Below, one piece after another: positions 36,969-46,459 of a DNA stretch of 64,000 bases. The stretch is from assembly GCA_045534635.1 (NCBI GenBank), contig JAZSKB010000044.1, positions 62,001 to 126,000 on the forward strand, read 5' to 3'. The notes beneath the pieces were generated by a model. The model saw nothing but the letters and a program-made list of their open reading frames with translations, made no database searches and was not told the origin of the DNA. Position numbers and translations under genes: made by a program. How positions within the stretch are numbered: the first letter of the stretch is position 1; each line of letters opens with the position of its first letter. This DNA is from UBA1205 sp045534635. Lineage in GTDB: Bacteria; Bacteroidota; Bacteroidia; Bacteroidales; WCHB1-69.

Positions 36969-38138
36969 CTATTTAAATGACTTTACAATAGAATCGATTT
37001 CACCTTTTGCCTTAGCAGTAATGACAATGTTTGCTTTTACTAATAATTTATTATTCTTCAATAATTTAACATCCTGTCCGTTGGTGTTGTATATTTCTTG
37101 TATAACAAAATATTTAGTTTTTAACATTTTATTATACATATCATCACCTTCCGTCATATCTACACTTATATTTTTTTCAACAACATTTTTAATTGTATAA
37201 TCTCTATTTATACTTGCAGCCTCTAATGTAACATAATCAGAGAATAAATTTCCCACTACATTGTAATTAGAATCCATCATAACACATTGTACTTTTGTAG
37301 CAATTGGGAAACTATTAGTAAATCCCAAACGAATGGAAACACCTTTAACTTTAATTTGACCATTAGCAATACTATCATTGTAATTAAAGATTTCTGACAA
37401 ACTTTTGTCTAATTTCATAGTATCTTGTTGTACATTATTATTGATTGTCATCCAAGCAGGTATGTGCATTATTGGACGTATTTTTAATTGTCCTTCTGTT
37501 TCTGATGAAGTGTTTGATATGCTTGCTTTTAAATTATAATTAATTTGATTTGAGGAATTCATACTTGATAATGGATTGGGTAAATTTGCCTCAAATAAAA
37601 ATGTTCTTGAAAGGGCACCATTAGCAATAGGTGACACCAAAACTCCATTATTATCAAACGACGTTACAAGATTTTGTGACCCTCCGTTAAAAAACATACT
37701 TGCAGCATTGATATTGAAAGATGCTGATGAATAGTTCTCTGCATAAGTTAATATCTTTAATTCATGCAATGAAATACTATTATTATTGTCATCAACGCTA
37801 AACACATTAAATTGACCATTCAACTCCCCTGATGTTTTTGTCAAGTCAACATTAAAAATCGTATCAACTTTGTCGTATAAAAAATAACCTAATCCATCTT
37901 TGTCAAATTGAACTAAACAACTTTTATTCAGATATTTATTATTAAAATCCTCTAAAAGTTTTTCACACGTTAATTCATAATCAACCAATGGAATGCCATA
38001 AGTAGGCTCTATGTCAATAGTTGGAGATTGTTTGTCTTTCAATGTTTTATCTTTCCAACAAGATTGCAATACCAAGCAACCTAAGATAAAAATAGCAATT
38101 TTTCCGAATGTTCCTGTTTTTGTTCCAAATACTCTCAT
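36969..38138 (-). CDS. Lipoprotein of unknown function
   Basis: 389 residues. After a basic start, the hydrophobic stretch IAIFILGCLVLQSCWKD has a lipobox with Cys27. The rest is rich in beta structure with DIEPTYGIPLVDYELTCEKLL early and SIRLGFTNSFPIATKVQCVMMDSNYNVVG late, which reads like two immunoglobulin-like domains. I do not recognise the family. It is cotranscribed with the DUF5723 barrel, 11 bases upstream of it, suggesting a surface lipoprotein and barrel pair. Confidence 0.65.
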   Translation of the reverse strand: MRVFGTKTGTFGKIAIFILGCLVLQSCWKDKTLKDKQSPTIDIEPTYGIPLVDYELTCEKLLEDFNNKYLNKSCLVQFDKDGLGYFLYDKVDTIFNVDLTKTSGELNGQFNVFSVDDNNNSISLHELKILTYAENYSSASFNINAASMFFNGGSQNLVTSFDNNGVLVSPIANGALSRTFLFEANLPNPLSSMNSSNQINYNLKASISNTSSETEGQLKIRPIMHIPAWMTINNNVQQDTMKLDKSLSEIFNYNDSIANGQIKVKGVSIRLGFTNSFPIATKVQCVMMDSNYNVVGNLFSDYVTLEAASINRDYTIKNVVEKNISVDMTEGDDMYNKMLKTKYFVIQEIYNTNGQDVKLLKNNKLLVKANIVITAKAKGEIDSIVKSFK

Positions 38139-38184
38139 AATTTAATTAATTTAGTTGTTTTACATATATTTATTTTAGATTCTA

Positions 38185-39204
38185 TTATTTTATTTCTCTA
38201 TATTTTTCAATTAAATCTGGTAAATAATTCAAAGATGCATATACTTTCATCATCTTTTTGCCATCCATTGCAGGAGTCCCTAAAACTTGTTGTCCATCTG
38301 AAATATTTTTGTGTATTCCTGTCTGGGAACCAATAATTACCTGATTTCCTATTTTAACATGGTCTTTTACACCAACTTGACCAGCAAAAACACAATTGTT
38401 ACCAACTTGAACAGAACCAGCCAACCCACAACAAGCCGCTATCACAGTATTATAACCAATTTCACAATTATGAGCTATTTGATTAAGATTATCTATTTTT
38501 GTACCTTTGTGTATTATTGTAGAATCAATCATCGCTCTATCAATACAAGTATTTGCACCAATTTCAACATCATCTTCTATAATAACATTTCCCAATTGTG
38601 GTATTTTCTCATAAACACCATTTTCCGTTGGTAAAAATCCAAAACCATCTGCTCCGATAACACAACCAGAATGACAGATACAATTTGCTCCAATTACACA
38701 ATCGTGATATATTTTAACCCCTGCATATAAAATAGTATCTGCTCCAATAGTTGTATTTTCTCCAACATAAACTTGTGGATATATTTTAGCATCATCACCA
38801 ATGACAACATTTTCATCTATTACGGCTCCTTCACCGATATAAACTCCTTGACCAATTTTAGCTGTTTCTGCTATAATCGCTTTTGAAGAAATACCTATTT
38901 TTATAGGACGTAAACTATCGTAGTATTGTAACAAATGTACAAATTCTATTTGTGGATTTTTCACCCGAATCAATGTTGCTGTTATTGATTGCTTAGGTTG
39001 AAAATTTTCATATATGATAATAATATCGGCTTTTGATTTGTACACCCAAGCCTCGTATTTATCACTGCTAACAAACGAAAGACCTCCTATTTCATCGCTA
39101 TCAATTGTGATAAATTTACTTACTTTCTTCGATTCATCGCCTTCTATTGTGCCATGAATCATTTGTGCTAATTGCTTTGCCGATATTTCAAACTTTTGTT
39201 CCAT
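38185..39204 (-). CDS. lpxD: UDP-3-O-acylglucosamine N-acyltransferase
   Basis: 339 residues. It adds the second 3-hydroxyacyl chain to UDP-3-O-acylglucosamine in lipid A synthesis. The N-terminal uridine-binding domain is followed by a left-handed beta-helix of hexapeptide repeats ([22 protein letters not shown] ...). The catalytic His is in [10 protein letters not shown] near residue 245. The C-terminal helix ([23 protein letters not shown]) is present. It follows GSCFA and tgt on the same strand with 7 and 3 base gaps. Confidence 0.93.
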   Translation of the reverse strand: MEQKFEISAKQLAQMIHGTIEGDESKKVSKFITIDSDEIGGLSFVSSDKYEAWVYKSKADIIIIYENFQPKQSITATLIRVKNPQIEFVHLLQYYDSLRPIKIGISSKAIIAETAKIGQGVYIGEGAVIDENVVIGDDAKIYPQVYVGENTTIGADTILYAGVKIYHDCVIGANCICHSGCVIGADGFGFLPTENGVYEKIPQLGNVIIEDDVEIGANTCIDRAMIDSTIIHKGTKIDNLNQIAHNCEIGYNTVIAACCGLAGSVQVGNNCVFAGQVGVKDHVKIGNQVIIGSQTGIHKNISDGQQVLGTPAMDGKKMMKVYASLNYLPDLIEKYREIK

Positions 39205-39211
39205 TTTTAAT

Positions 39212-40201
39212 TTAGTTCAATATTTGTTTAAAATATAGTTTTTCATCTTCAAAGTTTAAATATGGTGCGATTTTTTCTACATCATCTATTTTTGTTAGCA
39301 AATTTTTGGCAAACATTTTAGTTTGAGTACTTTCTGCATTCATTATACGATGACGTGTTGCCGAATATATTTCATCAACTAATTTGTTGATACTTTTTGT
39401 ATTATCATTAAAATAACGCTCCGCAAACTGTTTCCAAATGTATTCTATTGCCAACATTGACGGATGAATCATATCATCTGCATAGAATCTATAATCTCTC
39501 AAATCGTCCATCATAATCTCAAAAGATGGAAAATAATCCACATTTTTTACACTATGCAAAAAGCGTTCCACACTTAACAATAAATGGGCTTTACTTAAAG
39601 AATTTTCTTGAAAATTATAACGAATATATCTTATTGGACTGATTGTTAATATTATAAAAATATTAGAATTTATTAATTTTATTGAAGAAAAAATTTCTTG
39701 TAATCGTTCAACAATATCATCGACGGATAATAGTACCCTTTGAAAACATTTACTATCTACTTTATGACAATTGCCTACAATTCCTCTATCTTCATGTTGG
39801 TAAGCATAAGCAGTTCCCAATGTAAGTATGAGAAAATCAGTATTTTTTAGGTAATTGTAACATTTTTCCTGATTATCATTCAACACTTGCAAACACTGTT
39901 GTTGATTTGAATTTGCAAAAGAACCATGATGAACAAAACTAAACCACTTTCCATTATCAAAATTCAAATCTTCTTCTGTGTAAATTTTCTGATTTACAAT
40001 ATCTTGCAAGCATTTTGCAATAGAAATAGGATTATACAATATTCCGTTAGGATTAATTAGTGTAGTAAATTTTGCATTTTTAAGATATTCTCCTATGGAT
40101 TCAACAAAACAAGAACCAATCAACATCAATTGAGATTGATGAGTAATATTAATATTACTTTTCGATAGTTTGATAGTAGTTCTAAATGCCTTATTGTCCA
40201 T
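39212..40201 (-). CDS. GSCFA domain protein
   Basis: 329 residues. The defining motif is [14 protein letters not shown] near residue 27, then [31 protein letters not shown], and [26 protein letters not shown]. This is the full GSCFA layout, an SGNH-hydrolase-like fold with a Ser in GSC and a D..H pair near the C-terminus. The substrate is unknown; such proteins often sit with envelope genes, as here between tgt and lpxD. There is no signal peptide. Confidence 0.9.
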   Translation of the reverse strand: MDNKAFRTTIKLSKSNINITHQSQLMLIGSCFVESIGEYLKNAKFTTLINPNGILYNPISIAKCLQDIVNQKIYTEEDLNFDNGKWFSFVHHGSFANSNQQQCLQVLNDNQEKCYNYLKNTDFLILTLGTAYAYQHEDRGIVGNCHKVDSKCFQRVLLSVDDIVERLQEIFSSIKLINSNIFIILTISPIRYIRYNFQENSLSKAHLLLSVERFLHSVKNVDYFPSFEIMMDDLRDYRFYADDMIHPSMLAIEYIWKQFAERYFNDNTKSINKLVDEIYSATRHRIMNAESTQTKMFAKNLLTKIDDVEKIAPYLNFEDEKLYFKQILN

Positions 40202-40204
40202 AAA

Positions 40205-41335
40205 TTATAATCTTTGAGATACTTTTTTTACCATATCGTTTTTCCAAGTAACAAAATCACCAGCAATAATATGTTGCCGTGCTTCTTTTACTAACCACAA
40301 ATAAAAATGCAAATTGTGTAAACTTCCAATCATAGAAGCCAACATTTCTCCATTGTTGAATAAATGCCTTAAATATGCTTTTGAATATTCTCTATCTGCA
40401 AACAAATCGCTATCGGCTTCAATTGGAGAAAAATCGTGTTTCCATTTTTCGTTACGCATATTCATAATACCATTTTTGGTAAAAAGTACAGCATTTCTAC
40501 CATTTCGTGTTGGCATTACACAATCAAACATATCAATCCCCAAAGCAATACATTCCAATATATTAGCAGGAGTGCCTACTCCCATTAAATATCGTGGTTT
40601 ATCTTTGGGAAGAATATCACAACATTGTGCAGTAACTTCATACATTAAATCAATAGGTTCGCCCACAGAAACACCTCCTATCGCATTCCCATCGAAATTC
40701 ATATTGGCAACATATTCAGCAGATTCTTTACGTAAATCAGGGAACACACTACCTTGAACAATAGGAAACAAAGATTGATAATATCCATACAAAGGTTCGG
40801 TATTTTCCCATTGAACGCGACAACGGTCTAACCAACGATGTGTTCTTTGCATTGATTTTTTTGCATAATCTTTGCTAACAGGATAAGGCGTACATTCATC
40901 GAAAGCCATTATAATATCAGCACCTATAATCCTCTGAATATCAATTACATTTTCTGGGGTAAATTCATGAACTGAACCATCAATATGTGAAGAAAACTTT
41001 ACCCCTTTTTCTGTGATTTTACGTCTATCATTTAGTGAAAACACCTGAAAACCACCACTATCTGTTAAAATAGGTTTATTCCATCCGTTAAATTTACGTA
41101 AGCCTCCCGCTTCTTGAATGACTTGCATTCCGGGACGTAAATATAAATGATACGTATTGCCCAAGATAATTTGTGCTTGTATATGTTCTTCTAAATCTCG
41201 AATATGAACACCTTTTACGCTACCTACTGTACCTACAGGCATAAATATTGGCGTTTGAATCACACCAGAATCAGTGATTAATTCTGCTGCTCTCGCACTG
41301 CTTTTGGTATCCGTAGTCGATATTTTAAAATTCAT
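40205..41335 (-). CDS. tgt: Queuine tRNA-ribosyltransferase
   Basis: 376 residues from the ATG at 41335 (a TTG two codons earlier is not preferred). It exchanges guanine 34 for a queuosine precursor in tRNAs for Asp, Asn, His and Tyr. MPVGTVGSVKG, LTDSGGFQVFSL, the DECTPYP block and CVMPTRNGRNA are all present. The C-terminal zinc site, normally CxCxxC before NYSRAYLRHL, reads SDLFAD before REYSKAYLRHL, so all three Cys are missing. I recall the same loss in other Bacteroidota Tgt proteins. It is the first gene of tgt-GSCFA-lpxD. Confidence 0.93.
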   Translation of the reverse strand: MNFKISTTDTKSSARAAELITDSGVIQTPIFMPVGTVGSVKGVHIRDLEEHIQAQIILGNTYHLYLRPGMQVIQEAGGLRKFNGWNKPILTDSGGFQVFSLNDRRKITEKGVKFSSHIDGSVHEFTPENVIDIQRIIGADIIMAFDECTPYPVSKDYAKKSMQRTHRWLDRCRVQWENTEPLYGYYQSLFPIVQGSVFPDLRKESAEYVANMNFDGNAIGGVSVGEPIDLMYEVTAQCCDILPKDKPRYLMGVGTPANILECIALGIDMFDCVMPTRNGRNAVLFTKNGIMNMRNEKWKHDFSPIEADSDLFADREYSKAYLRHLFNNGEMLASMIGSLHNLHFYLWLVKEARQHIIAGDFVTWKNDMVKKVSQRL

Positions 41336-41372
41336 AAACAATTATAAACCTTACCTTGTTTGTAAATATTGG

Positions 41373-41380
41373 CAAAATTA
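41373..41380 (-). promoter_or_regulatory. -7 box of tgt operon
   Basis: TAATTTTG on the minus strand, 37 bases before the tgt start; divergent from the GT2 box at 41404-41411. Confidence 0.5.
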
Positions 41381-41403
41381 CTTTTTTATTCAATTACTTC
41401 GAC

Positions 41404-41411
41404 TATTTTTG
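41404..41411 (+). promoter_or_regulatory. -7 box of the GT2-sigma factor pair
   Basis: TATTTTTG, 46 bases before the GTG start at 41458. Confidence 0.5.
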
Positions 41412-41457
41412 CAATTAATTTATCAACATTTTTTTTACAAATAAAACAACATATTAA

Positions 41458-42624
41458 GTGACTGATATAGAATTATTTAATATAGATACTGAACTGTTTT
41501 TAGTAGGATTTTTTCTATTTTTTGCTATTGTTCAACTGATTTTTATATGGGGATTTTTTTCACATTTTGCATTTGCAAAAAGAAAAAAAAGTACAACACT
41601 ATCAACTTATTGTCCTCCGATTTCAATAGTGATTTGTGCCAAAAATGAACTTCGTTTTTTGAAAAAAAATATTCCTATTTTACTTCAACAAGATTATCCT
41701 TGTTTTGAAATTGTTATTGTTGATGACAATTCCGATGACAATATCACAGAAGGATTGAAAGAATTGATATATAATGATAGTCGAATCAATTTAATTCACA
41801 TTTCAACTAATTTTGAGATACATTATGGAAAAAAATTAGCATTAGCAATGGGAATTAAATGCTCGAAATATGATATTGTATTACTCACAGATGCAGATTG
41901 TTATCCAAAATCCAATACGTGGATACGCGAAATGGTTGCTGCACATTCTAATCAACATCAAATAGTATTGGGATATGGTGCGTACGAACAAAAAAATGGA
42001 ATAATCGATAAGTTGATTCGTTTTGACACATTACACACTGCTATTCAATATTTTTCATTTGCATTGATAAATAAACCATATATGGGAGTTGGACGAAATT
42101 TATTGTATGATAAAAGTTTGTATAACAATAATTATGGTTATCTAAACACCTATCGTACAATTTCTGGTGATGATGATTTATTTATCAATAAAGTAAGCAA
42201 TCAATACAATACGACATGTGTTTTTCAACCAGCGGCTCATACAATTTCCTTGCAACGCGATATAAATTTCATACAATGGTTAAAACAGAAAAAAAGACAT
42301 TTAAGTGCAAGTAAATATTATAAAAAAAAGAATAAATATGTTTTAGGATTATATTGGATTTCTAATTTTTTCTTCTATTTTTTTCTAATTTTTCTTACTT
42401 TGGCATCATTTTTGCTATATGAAAATATAAAGTTAGTATTAATTATAATTAGTGTCTATTTGATAATATCTCTATCCAAATTTATAATATTTGCAAAAGC
42501 AGGCAATAAATTAGAAGAAAAGAAGTTAATAAGATATACATTTGTCTTAGATATTTTCTTTGCAATGCTAATGCCACTTTTACAATTAGTGTTATTAATA
42601 AAAAAGCAAGAACGATGGAATTGA
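41458..42624 (+). CDS. Glycosyltransferase family 2, membrane-bound
   Basis: 388 residues. It starts with GTG directly after an in-frame TAA, so no longer start is possible. A membrane helix at about 13-37 precedes a GT-A catalytic domain with PISIVICAKNE, IVDDNSDDN, LLTDADCYP (the DxD-like metal site) and TISGDDDLFINK (the DD in the acceptor block), and a QxxRH-like KQKKRHLSASKYY. Three further helices (about 295-380) complete a processive-type topology. It probably makes or extends an envelope polysaccharide. It overlaps the sigma factor gene by 10 bases. Confidence 0.88.
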   Translation: MTDIELFNIDTELFLVGFFLFFAIVQLIFIWGFFSHFAFAKRKKSTTLSTYCPPISIVICAKNELRFLKKNIPILLQQDYPCFEIVIVDDNSDDNITEGLKELIYNDSRINLIHISTNFEIHYGKKLALAMGIKCSKYDIVLLTDADCYPKSNTWIREMVAAHSNQHQIVLGYGAYEQKNGIIDKLIRFDTLHTAIQYFSFALINKPYMGVGRNLLYDKSLYNNNYGYLNTYRTISGDDDLFINKVSNQYNTTCVFQPAAHTISLQRDINFIQWLKQKKRHLSASKYYKKKNKYVLGLYWISNFFFYFFLIFLTLASFLLYENIKLVLIIISVYLIISLSKFIIFAKAGNKLEEKKLIRYTFVLDIFFAMLMPLLQLVLLIKKQERWN

Positions 42625-43217
42625 GATGCAACAAAACAATGACAGTCAAAGCACAAAGAGATTATGCTTTGGTAAGAGCAGCCATAGAAACAGGAAGTCA
42701 ACAGGCATATTCTGAATTACTTTCAAATTATCGAGATTCATTATATATGCTTATGTACAAAATGGTAAATGACCCATACGAAGCCGAAGATTTAACAATT
42801 GAAGCATTTGGTAAAGCATTCAAAAATTTACAACAATATACCGATGAATATGCTTTTAGTACTTGGTTATTTAAAATTGCTTCTAATAATTGTATTGATT
42901 TTTTACGTAAAAAGAAACTCCATCTTTTTATGATAGACAAAGATTTTGACAAAGACAATAAAGCGGCTTTAGAATTTAACGATAATTGTCCAACACCAGA
43001 AGAACGTATTTTTACGAAAGAACAATCTAAAACTATTCGAGGATTTGTTAATCAATTAAAACCACACTATCGAATTTTGATAGAATTACGATATTTTGAA
43101 GAATTATCTTATGAAGAAATTGCAGAAAAATTAGAAATTCCAATAGGCACTGTCAAAGCAAAACTATTTCGTGCAAAAAACATGTTGCAAAGTATTATGA
43201 ATAAAGATATTTTGTAA
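42615..43217 (+). CDS. ECF-type RNA polymerase sigma factor
   Basis: 200 residues. Region 2 is clear: AYSELLSNYRDSLYMLMYKMVNDPYEAEDLTIEAFGKAFKNL with the WLFKIASNNCIDFLRKKK DNA-melting helix. Region 4 is ALSYEEIAEKLEIPIGTVKAKLFRAKNMLQ, a helix-turn-helix. There is no regions 1 or 3. It starts within the GT2 end (10-base overlap; an alternative ATG at 42639 would avoid it). No anti-sigma factor gene follows, so its regulator is elsewhere or absent. Confidence 0.92.
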   Translation: MELRCNKTMTVKAQRDYALVRAAIETGSQQAYSELLSNYRDSLYMLMYKMVNDPYEAEDLTIEAFGKAFKNLQQYTDEYAFSTWLFKIASNNCIDFLRKKKLHLFMIDKDFDKDNKAALEFNDNCPTPEERIFTKEQSKTIRGFVNQLKPHYRILIELRYFEELSYEEIAEKLEIPIGTVKAKLFRAKNMLQSIMNKDIL

Positions 43218-43226
43218 ATATAATGC

Positions 43227-44123
43227 TTATTTCTGCAATTCCTTCCTACTCTTTTGCCACAATTGATAACTATTGAATAAATTTTGCCAAATAATATACA
43301 TCGCTGGCACAATAGATGCTAATGGATTGAGAAATGTTTGTGCCATCCAAATTGCCAAAATCGTGTTTTTTTGACCAACACTTTGTCCTCCAGAAACAAT
43401 ATCTCCATATTTTTTTCCTATTAAACGCCCTACTCCAAATTGCCAAACACATAACAATAATGCGGCTATTGACATTTGAATAATCACTTTATGTTGAGAT
43501 TCTTGTTGTAATATAATATAATTTATAGCACTTCCGATTGCAATTGTTAATGATATTGACCACAAATAAAAAGAAGTATATTTGTGTTTTAATATTTGTT
43601 TGGTTAATTTTGGTAAGAATTTTTGAAATAAAACCCCTATAATCAATGGTAAAACCAATAATGGAAATACCTTAACAAATACAATTCCCATTGCAGGTAG
43701 CAAACCTAACTCTGAATGACTTCCAATTATCGTAAAAAAAATTGGACAAACTATTGCCATAGTAAGATTACACAACATAGTATAAGTTGTCATTGTTGCA
43801 ATACTCGCTCCCAACATATTTGCAACAACTACCGCAGCTGTTGCCGTAGGTGCTAACGCTGAAATCATTACTCCTTGAGCAACAATACCACTACATTGTA
43901 CAAGTATGAAGTATAAGACTATTCCTGTTATTATTTGAAACAATAGTAGTGTTAAATGAAACTTACTAAATTTTAATTCATTGATTTTTAGATTGCAATA
44001 TGTTAAAAACAATGTACAAAATATCAAATATGGAACTATAAATGCTAATTGTGCAAAAAAGTCATGAAAAAACAGACCTAAAACAACCGCTATTGGTAAC
44101 ATCAAATTTCTAATATGCTGCAT
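43227..44123 (-). CDS. Bile acid:sodium symporter family transporter
   Basis: 298 residues from the ATG at 44123. About nine to ten hydrophobic segments fill the chain. SALAPTATAAVVVANMLGASIATMTTY is the BASS-type discontinuous-helix region, with LVLPLIIGVLF and GGQSVGQKNTILAIWMAQTFLNP as the second conserved half. The family uses Na+ to import organic anions; many bacterial members move small acids rather than bile salts. It converges with the sigma factor gene. The substrate is unknown. Confidence 0.8.
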   Translation of the reverse strand: MQHIRNLMLPIAVVLGLFFHDFFAQLAFIVPYLIFCTLFLTYCNLKINELKFSKFHLTLLLFQIITGIVLYFILVQCSGIVAQGVMISALAPTATAAVVVANMLGASIATMTTYTMLCNLTMAIVCPIFFTIIGSHSELGLLPAMGIVFVKVFPLLVLPLIIGVLFQKFLPKLTKQILKHKYTSFYLWSISLTIAIGSAINYIILQQESQHKVIIQMSIAALLLCVWQFGVGRLIGKKYGDIVSGGQSVGQKNTILAIWMAQTFLNPLASIVPAMYIIWQNLFNSYQLWQKSRKELQK

Positions 44124-44176
44124 ATTCAAAATTTTAATTTTTCTTCAACGTGAGAAAATCCATTTTATTATAATCT

Positions 44177-46453
44177 TTATTGTTGAAAATTCAAAGTTAT
44201 AATTTCCTTTTGCTGACCAGCATACAATATTATATCTTTTTCGATTTCATCAGAAAAAATAGAATAAGTAAATTCTATAAATAAGAAACTATGTGTTTGT
44301 GGTGCAATTATCTTATTTTCCATATTGAGTTTTATATTCGGTGACGATGAAATGATTCTGTCTATATACAATGTATCGTCTCCAATATTTTTTATTTCAA
44401 AATAATACTGATAAACATCTACATTCTTTTGTTTCTTTATATTAATATTTTTTGAAGCCAACAACATAATACTTCCTTTATTGCTATTGTTTAAATGTGG
44501 TTTGCTTTCATATTTTGATAATTGAATACGTCTTTCCAATGCAGCCGAAATACTAAAAACAGAATTGCGTTTATCGTTAACATTGTCGCTAATATGCTTT
44601 GCAGCAGTACTTTTTCCTTTTGGGATTGCAATAAATTTTAATTTATTTCCGCTTGTTGTATCATCTAAATATGGTGTAAATTCTTTTTGCAATGCAATAT
44701 AATTTTCAAAACTAATTATTCTTCTCATTGATAGATTCTCATTGTATTTATCAGAAAATAAAGGACTTGCAAAACCAGTTATTGTGATTTCTACATCATT
44801 TCCACGTTGTAAATCAACTAAAATCCATTGTTTCACTTGGTCCAACAATAGTAAACCTTCTTCCAATTTTTCTATAAAAAAGTTTTCAATATCTTCTTTT
44901 GCTTTAATTTTTTCTTTGTCTTTCAATCCTTTAGAATATTCTTGTTGATATAATTCTTTCATTGATGTATAAGCCAACAAAGAAGTTTTATAATCTATAT
45001 TTGTTGTTGTATCCATTGATTTAGGATTAGGTTCATCATTGTGAAAATATAAATCTATTGGCAAAATAGTTTGTATATTTTCAACAATTTGTTCTTGAGG
45101 AATCGTTAATAAAGTATCTATATAATACTTTAATGTATCTTGCAATATATCAAAACTATAAATATCATTACAACAGCCTTCATCACTATAAAACAAAGAA
45201 CCTTTTCTATTGGAAGAAAAATAACCACTTTGAGCATTTGTATTTAAAACAAAACCTACTTCATTGGCTGGAGAATTAATAGGATAACCTACATTTTCAA
45301 CTCTTTTCCAAGAAGATAAACTGCCTTTAGATACAAAAATATCCATACCACCAAACCCTGCATGAAAATCGGAACTAAAGAAAATTTGTTGACTATCTTG
45401 ATGATAAAACGGACTAATTTCATCTCCAGATGTGTTGATGTTACTTCCTAAATTCACAGGTGTTTCGCATTCATCATCATGAATTATTGTGTACCAAATA
45501 TCTTTTCCTCCCAATCCTCCATTTCTATCTGAAACGAAATAAAGTACACTATGATTTTCGTATTCAACTAAATATGGGTCCATTGATGATGTATTATCCA
45601 TATTTATTTGTTTCCCCATTTGTTTTGGATTACTAAAATTACCATTTTCATCTAAATCACAATACCAAATAGTCCACCTATTCAATTCTTTACTTTTTAC
45701 GGAACATCGACTAAAATATATTCTACTTTTTTCACGATTGAAACAGAATCTACCATTGTGATATTTTTCGCTATTGATTTTTCCCGTCAATGGATATGCT
45801 TCTCTTAAACCTTTGTAAGAATAAGTTGAAAGATATATTTGAGACAAAAAATAATCGCCAATCAAATTATTATATGTACTACTATAAATCGGACGCATAG
45901 ATAAAAAATAGATGCCATCTTCCTCGTGTTCAATAGCATGCTGTTCTGTGTAAACAGTATTAATTTGTTTTGGAAGTTTTTCCAAACGAACACGCAAAGT
46001 ATCTTTTAATTTTGTTTCTATTTGTTTCAAAAATTCCAATTCTAATTTTGAACGTTGATTCAAATAAACATCATCATCACCTATTTGTAAATATTGGATA
46101 ATAGAATATTGTGCTTGTTCGTATTTTGCATTGTTTTTTTGCGTCATTGCAAGCCAAAACCATGCTTGTGGATAATTAGAAATACTATCAGATAGACAAA
46201 TTTTCTCATAATAATATTCTGCTGTTTTATAATGATGTATTTGCCTACAAAGAGAAGCATATCTATAATAAAGCGATATTGGACAACTATCATTTTCTTG
46301 CAAATATTGTTTATAGAAATATGCTGCTGAAATATAATCATTTTCTTTTTCCCAGTATTGAGCATAAGATAATTGTTTATCTTGTTTACTTTGTGAGAAT
46401 ATCAGCACACTATAAATCAACAATATAAATATCAGGAATATTTTCTTATTCAT
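44177..46453 (-). CDS. PorE-like T9SS envelope protein (TPR, propeller, OmpA)
   Basis: 758 residues with a signal peptide (about 1-20, FSQS). Residues 25-140 are TPR-like. Residues 170-430 are WD40/PD40 propeller blades, e.g. VLYFVSDRNGGLGGKDIWY and IFFSSDFHAGFGGMDIFVSKG. Residues 465-650 are OmpA-like (IDLYFHNDEP, ITGFASPLFSDKYNENLSMRRI), the peptidoglycan-binding part. This order matches PorE of the type IX secretion system. A further domain of about 90 residues after OmpA resembles DUF1573/Ig-like repeats (YYFEIKNIGDDTLYIDRI), which PorE normally lacks. It follows a PorP/SprF gene by 6 bases. Confidence 0.8.
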   Translation of the reverse strand: MNKKIFLIFILLIYSVLIFSQSKQDKQLSYAQYWEKENDYISAAYFYKQYLQENDSCPISLYYRYASLCRQIHHYKTAEYYYEKICLSDSISNYPQAWFWLAMTQKNNAKYEQAQYSIIQYLQIGDDDVYLNQRSKLELEFLKQIETKLKDTLRVRLEKLPKQINTVYTEQHAIEHEEDGIYFLSMRPIYSSTYNNLIGDYFLSQIYLSTYSYKGLREAYPLTGKINSEKYHNGRFCFNREKSRIYFSRCSVKSKELNRWTIWYCDLDENGNFSNPKQMGKQINMDNTSSMDPYLVEYENHSVLYFVSDRNGGLGGKDIWYTIIHDDECETPVNLGSNINTSGDEISPFYHQDSQQIFFSSDFHAGFGGMDIFVSKGSLSSWKRVENVGYPINSPANEVGFVLNTNAQSGYFSSNRKGSLFYSDEGCCNDIYSFDILQDTLKYYIDTLLTIPQEQIVENIQTILPIDLYFHNDEPNPKSMDTTTNIDYKTSLLAYTSMKELYQQEYSKGLKDKEKIKAKEDIENFFIEKLEEGLLLLDQVKQWILVDLQRGNDVEITITGFASPLFSDKYNENLSMRRIISFENYIALQKEFTPYLDDTTSGNKLKFIAIPKGKSTAAKHISDNVNDKRNSVFSISAALERRIQLSKYESKPHLNNSNKGSIMLLASKNINIKKQKNVDVYQYYFEIKNIGDDTLYIDRIISSSPNIKLNMENKIIAPQTHSFLFIEFTYSIFSDEIEKDIILYAGQQKEIITLNFQQ

Positions 46454-46459
46454 CTCTAT

